64,000 bases of DNA from Typhlomys cinereus (lineage: Eukaryota; Chordata; Mammalia; Rodentia; Platacanthomyidae). This document shows, in pieces, positions 59,259-64,000 of the stretch; the stretch's first letter is position 1, and the number at the start of each line of letters is the position of its first letter. Location of the stretch: contig JALPQD010000214.1 in NCBI GenBank assembly GCA_023101885.1, forward strand, positions 2,542,001-2,606,000, in the 5' to 3' direction. Below the pieces are notes generated by a model, which saw only the letters and a program-made list of their open reading frames with translations, made no database searches and was not told the origin of the DNA. The position numbers and the translations under genes were made by a program.

Positions 59259-60489
59259 CAACCCCCACTTGCCATAGTTTTTCAGGCTTTTATTGTTAAA
59301 TTTTTATTTCTCTCTGTTTCTGATTTTATTATTATTGCAATTCTGCTACCATATTAAGTCCCAGTTGTTGTTTTTGTCATAGAGTTTGCTAGTGTTGCCT
59401 ATTGAGTCATTTCGTCTCATCCAACTTGCTATGATGCTAATGAGCCTTGACTTCATATTCATTCATGATATTGGCAGTTACCTTCACGCCTTCAGCTTTT
59501 ATTTGTATCTCATAATAGGAATCCACACACTGGTAAAATACCTCTTGTGTTCTAGTGGGGGGTCTTTCTCTATTCACCCTTTCCACTGTAACTCAAGTTT
59601 TAGCGAAACTTGCTAGATGATAACTCAAACTGAAACCAGTGAACCTCCAATGAGCGTGCCCCTCCTTCTGCCTTGGCCTTGTAGTCCAGGCTCTTCCCAC
59701 AATCCCCCTCTTTGCCTATAGGAAGCCCTCACTACTTCCCAAGGCATCCAGTTTTGCACATGTGGGCCTTTTATCCAATCCTGCTAAATGTTACTCCTTA
59801 CTGTTTCCTTTGTCTTTTTGCCCACACTGGTCTGTATGACTTTTCCCCCCACAATCTTTGACATACAGTAAAGCATACCATGAGAGCATGTGTTGGTTCT
59901 TTGCATTCCTCTCCTCAGAGTCATCAAGAAGCCCCACCTATTCCAAACACTATCTTAATTCTGGCTCCCACTCTTCCAGTCTAAGACCTCCTTCCTACGC
60001 TGCCTACTATGTGTTGTCCTCTGTCTCTGGGGTTTATTGTCGATACGTGTGCCCTTGAGGATGAGGCTTTGTTCTTTGTTGAAAACAGTCTTATCTGCTA
60101 TGTAGCTTTGCATCCCCTTCTGTTTCCATAGAAATATAAATTCCAGAAAACACAAGATCAAATGAGTTACAAAAATAGTTATTTGTGCTGTTAAGATGTT
60201 AATCCTCATGGCACATATTTTTTAAAGAGCAATATGATGAAGCAAAAATTGAACGTTCAAGGAAGACCTACAGATTACATCAGGCATGGTGAATAAAATC
60301 ATGAATTAAAAATCAATAATGGTTCAATGGGTAAGACCCCACTTGCAAACTTGATAACCTTAGTTTGATCTTTAGAACCCCATATGGTAGAGAGGACTAA
60401 CTTCTAAAAGCTTTGCTCTAAGCATCTCTCTTTCTCTCTCTTTATCTTTCTCTCTCAGTTAATAAATAAATTAAATAAAACTGATTCAT

Positions 60490-60660
60490 TCAAGTACTGG
60501 TGGCTCATACCTGCAATTTCAGCAATATAGGAGGCTGAGAATTAGGAGAATTGTCACAATTTGAGACTAACCTGGACTACATGGTGAGTTCGAGGCCAAT
60601 TTGGACTAAATAGTCAGATTTGGTCTCAAAAAACAAAAACAAGCAAACAAAACCAAGCAA
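60490..60660 (+). mobile_element. B1 SINE
   Basis: GGTGGCTCATACCTGCAATT, GAGGCTGAGAATTAGGAG and AACCTGGACTACATGG match B1, followed by an A-rich tail. A B3-like SINE (about 60310-60480) lies just before it. Confidence 0.7.
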
Positions 60661-60852
60661 AATTTGCTAAGGATATTGCCCATCACAAACAGTTGTAAAA
60701 CAGCAAGACCTTGAATTTTTTTGTTTCAGTAGTTTTGAGATATTTAATTTGATTTGAATACCAAATGCCTTGCATTCTTAAATTCCTCTTGAATTTTTCT
60801 TGCCTCTCTTCCACCTGCCAAGTTTCTTATGTGTGTTTTAAGTACCTTTTTT

Positions 60853-60858
<6 letters not shown>

Positions 60859-60897
<39 letters not shown>

Positions 60898-61170
60898 CTC
60901 TATCTATATGTTCATATACAGGTGCACGTGCATGTATGTGTGAAGCCTGCAGGTTAACCTTAGGTGTCACTTCCCATCATCCACCTTGCTACTTGAGACA
61001 GGATCTCTCACTGGGATCTGAAGCTCACCCATTAGACTAGACTGGTTGGCCAGGCAGCATCCTTATCTCTCTGCATGGAGTTGCAAATGCATAAACCATG
61101 CACAGCTTTTTCCATGGATGCTGGGGATCCAACCTGGTTCTTCATGCCGGAGCAGCAAGTACTTTGCCCC
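60859..61170 (-). mobile_element. B4-type SINE, reverse, with a GT tract
   Basis: (GT)n at about 60859-60896, then TTGAGACAGGATCTCTCACT, GGTTGGCCAGGCAGC and GGATGCTGGGGATCCAACC. It is in the COL28A1 intron. Confidence 0.7.
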
Positions 61171-63221
61171 ATGTAGTTTCATAATTCAAGTTATAATATA
61201 TGCTACATCTGAAACTTGTTCTTGTGTTCAATGGTTTTTGGAAGTTTAGCTCTGATAAATTATGCTGATCCAATGAATTCACTTCAACTGATGAATGGAA
61301 TTTCATTTGCTGATCCAGCCCACTGGAATAAATGTTTTAATGGATCCATGTTTTTCACTGTTGTGAAAAACAGTGAGTGCTAGAATGTACATGGGCAGGA
61401 ACTTCTGTAGGGTCTGTTTGAAAGGGAGTGCCAAGTACAGGTGAAGACCAGCACTGTTGTGCAGCCTAGACATGGGCATGTTGGGCTTTAGCTTTAGGCA
61501 CAGCTGGATATTGTATGAAGAGACAGTGCTACTTGACACTATGACTGTCAAAAAACTGAAGAAATAAGTATCTTACTGGTTTCCAGACTGGATTTACATG
61601 GCCAGAAACTGAAAATCATTTGTTGGGCTGGGGTGGCAGATGAAATGCTTATATTTTATAGGTAGCATCTATGGCCAGAGTTTGCTAGTTCTAAGAGTAT
61701 GTGGTCAACCCCCCCCCACTTTTCTATAGGAAAACTTACTTAGAAAAATTATATGACAGTATCAAAATCATATGCTAGCTAATGGTTGAAATAAAATGAA
61801 AACTCAGAATGACATATAATTCCCAGTCTAACCCCCAGTCTGTTGGTAAGTCTTTAGAGCCACTTAAAGTTTTACCTATGTTATCCCTCTTTGTTACTAA
61901 TTTGAATGAAAATAGATAGTTGAAACTATAGGCTCGCAGTCTCTATGACATCCCAGGTTTTGCCTTACCATTATTTCCTCATTAGAGACTAGGTGTTTGT
62001 TAATATCTATGACAAATGTTCCAGAGCCTTTCCCCTTAGTTTTCTATTTTATTAATATAAATTTTCCTTTCAGACTGAGCCTTATGGCATAAGTTAAAGA
62101 CAAAATGTCTTTCTTGTACTTGTTCTCCTGTTAATACTGTCCCCAAGTGCATCTTTCCGCGTGACCTGTACTTCTCAGGCCGTGCCCACTGAGCTGAAGG
62201 ATAATAGTGAGGGCTATCTGCTACAAGAAACAGATTGCACATTGCCATAAAATCATGAATTAGGCATAATTTTGAAAAATACTTTGTCCAATCCTAATTT
62301 TTGAGTATGAAGAGGCAGTGAAGATGGTCAAGAGGATGAGCCAAGTATATGACCTCAGCCAAGTTGCATCATCGTGGTACCTTGTTTCCATACAATAAGG
62401 CCAGAGGTTAGCCCACTGACTTCTCTTACACACACACACACATGCACACCCATCACAACATATATACCATGTATATAGGAAATGCATATTGCCACAAACA
62501 GTGCAAATGTAATATTTTCACAAAATATTATTTTAGAACTGCTCAGATTTAAAAGCCGTTTCTCTTTTTTATGTTGAGATTTTAAAAAATAGAATATGAT
62601 ATTTGAAAATTTTAAAAATTTGACTAGAAAACCTTTCTCCTGGTAATCACTAAGTGGAAAACATTGTCTCCCAATAATTCAGATCATCCCTCAATGCTAA
62701 CAGACTCTCTTAATTTTCTGTTAATTGAGCTTTATTACAATTATCTGAGGTCTACTAATAACTTCATAAAAATATGACTACAAAAGTTGATGTTTTAATG
62801 TCAAAAGCAAATGTATAACAGTGGGAAAAATAGAAAAAAGTATACAATTATGCATTCGCCTATGTCTATTGTAATAAAAGTGAGACTTTTCTCATTATGA
62901 CTGAGTAAGCTTGGAGCTAAGTTATGAAGTTTCCAGACCTAATCAAAGAAACAAAAGATAAAGCACAAGATGCAACAGGATCAAGTTCCTAGAAGACAGA
63001 ATAATCTGTAATGTTTGTGCCCTTCATGTCTCCTATTATTACATTGCCCAGAGCACTCCTTGGGTGGTTGGCTGGCAGGCTTTATTGCTTTCACAAGGTT
63101 AAAAAGGCTGAATTGCTGTTCTTCTTGGAAATTGCATAGCCCATAGGGAATAATTAAGACTAATAAGAAGCTGGAAGCAGAACCATTAATTGAGTTAATG
63201 TTTCATTTTTTTCCCTTCTAG

Positions 63222-63242
63222 GATATCTTATTTGAAAAGAAG
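63222..63242 (+). CDS. COL28A1: COL28A1 21-nt exon (DILFEKK)
   Basis: The acceptor is TTTTTCCCTTCTAG and the donor GTAAGTA flanks exactly seven codons, DILFEKK. It is phase 0 on both sides and continues ..IQDRL from the VWA exon into the short linker before the triple helix. Supported by the splice sites and by recall of the family sequence at this junction. Confidence 0.85.
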
Positions 63243-63752
63243 GTAAGTACTGCACACTTTGATGACTGTGAATTACTCTAAAAAGCTTGCATTATCAAAT
63301 CAACATGATAATCACATCAGACGTGATTAAATAAAAACGCCTAATTCTTTATAAAGTGAGCCACTCTATTTTGTGCCATTTTTAATGCTACTGTATTTAA
63401 ACTGCAGGTTGGAAAACAGAAATAGTAGACAATATTGAATGTGATTGAGAGATTATTTCAGGAATCAGTGATATCCAGATGACATAGTTTGTGTTTACTT
63501 TGGCATGGTTTCTCTTGTTCTAATCACGTATCTGGCATCAACTACTTGTGGAAATCCTTGACTTCAAGAGGTGTTGTAGGGCCAGTGTAATGCTCGAGAT
63601 AGCCTCCTGCTTCCTGCTGTTGACTTGAAGCTCATTCTCCTTTCTTTGGGGAGCCAGAGGAGGACAACCAAGATATACAGCTGACCAGAAAGAACACAGT
63701 GCCACAGATAGCGGGAGTTTGCTTAGGACTCCTGAACTAGATACACATTTCT

Positions 63753-63945
63753 TTTTTTTTTTTTCTGTCTATAAGTAATCTTTTTAAAAAAATTTTTTTA
63801 TTTCCCATGATGCAAACTTAACTGGTATACTGGTTCCCTCCCTTCCTCCACTGCCCCCCACCCCCATGCTCCCCCACTTCGCTCCCCCTCCCTCCCCATC
63901 CCCCAGTGCCCCCCCCCACATCCCCGGAGCATCCTTTATGTAGAT
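63753..63945 (-). mobile_element. L1 3'UTR end, reverse orientation
   Basis: A poly(T) start and a C-rich polypyrimidine segment include CCTCCCCATCCCCCAGTGCC, the reverse complement of the G-rich core in the 16606 copy. The right boundary is approximate. Confidence 0.7.
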
Positions 63946-64000
63946 GCACATGTCTTAGAGTAAAGGGCTTGGAGCATCTACTGTATTGCTTTGAATTATT

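Larger units (their letters stand above)
56406..63221 (+). other. COL28A1: COL28A1 intron after the VWA exon
   Basis: 6816 nt with GT-AG ends. It holds an old L1-like stretch (about 57540-57800), a nested SINE pair (57945-58516), an older SINE with a GT tract (58983-59258), a B3-like SINE (about 60310-60480), a B1 (about 60490-60640) and a reverse B4 with a GT tract (60859-61170). The GC-richer block at 56830-57260 is not assigned. I see nothing coding from 61200 to 63200. Confidence 0.8.

Overview
This is mammalian nuclear DNA, and almost certainly rodent. It has long AT-rich introns and intergenic DNA, GT-AG splice sites, one CpG-island promoter, and dense B1 (7SL-type), ID, B3/B4-type and B2-like tRNA-derived SINEs. 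The species cannot be read directly. The abundant young SINE with a CpG-rich body and an internal GT tract suggests a rodent outside the mouse/rat lineage, possibly a jerboa-like or other early-branching myodont; this is a weak inference.

Two protein-coding genes are recognisable and stand head to head. On the minus strand, MIOS (a GATOR2 subunit that acts upstream of mTORC1) has ten coding exons running from the ATG at 30814 down to the stop at 13930. Joined, they give 2625 nt, or 874 residues. Its promoter and probable noncoding first exon lie in the CpG island at about 36530-37450. The first coding intron (29219-29523) has AT-AC ends with a canonical U12-type donor. On the plus strand, COL28A1 (type XXVIII collagen alpha 1) begins at 54913. 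The window holds its signal-peptide exon, the whole first von Willebrand factor A domain exon and a 21-nt exon, and then leaves the gene inside an intron. The gene order agrees with the MIOS/COL28A1 neighbourhood known from human and mouse.

Layout: 1-13.9 kb is DNA downstream of MIOS, with old L1 and SINE copies and no certain gene. 13.9-30.9 kb holds the MIOS coding exons and introns. 30.9-36.9 kb is the presumed 5'UTR intron. 36.5-37.5 kb is the CpG island with a GC-box array. 37.5-54.9 kb is intergenic, with a 160-170 bp duplicated segment, a U2 snRNA fragment and several dispersed repeats. 54.9-64 kb is the start of COL28A1.

I found no exotic gene system. The most interesting points are the AT-AC intron in MIOS, seven young SINE copies all in one orientation with clear target-site duplications, an unexplained local duplication at 38.6/41.4 kb, and a tetranucleotide repeat close to the branch-point zone of the last MIOS intron. 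The other reading frames are mostly chance frames or frames across repeats.
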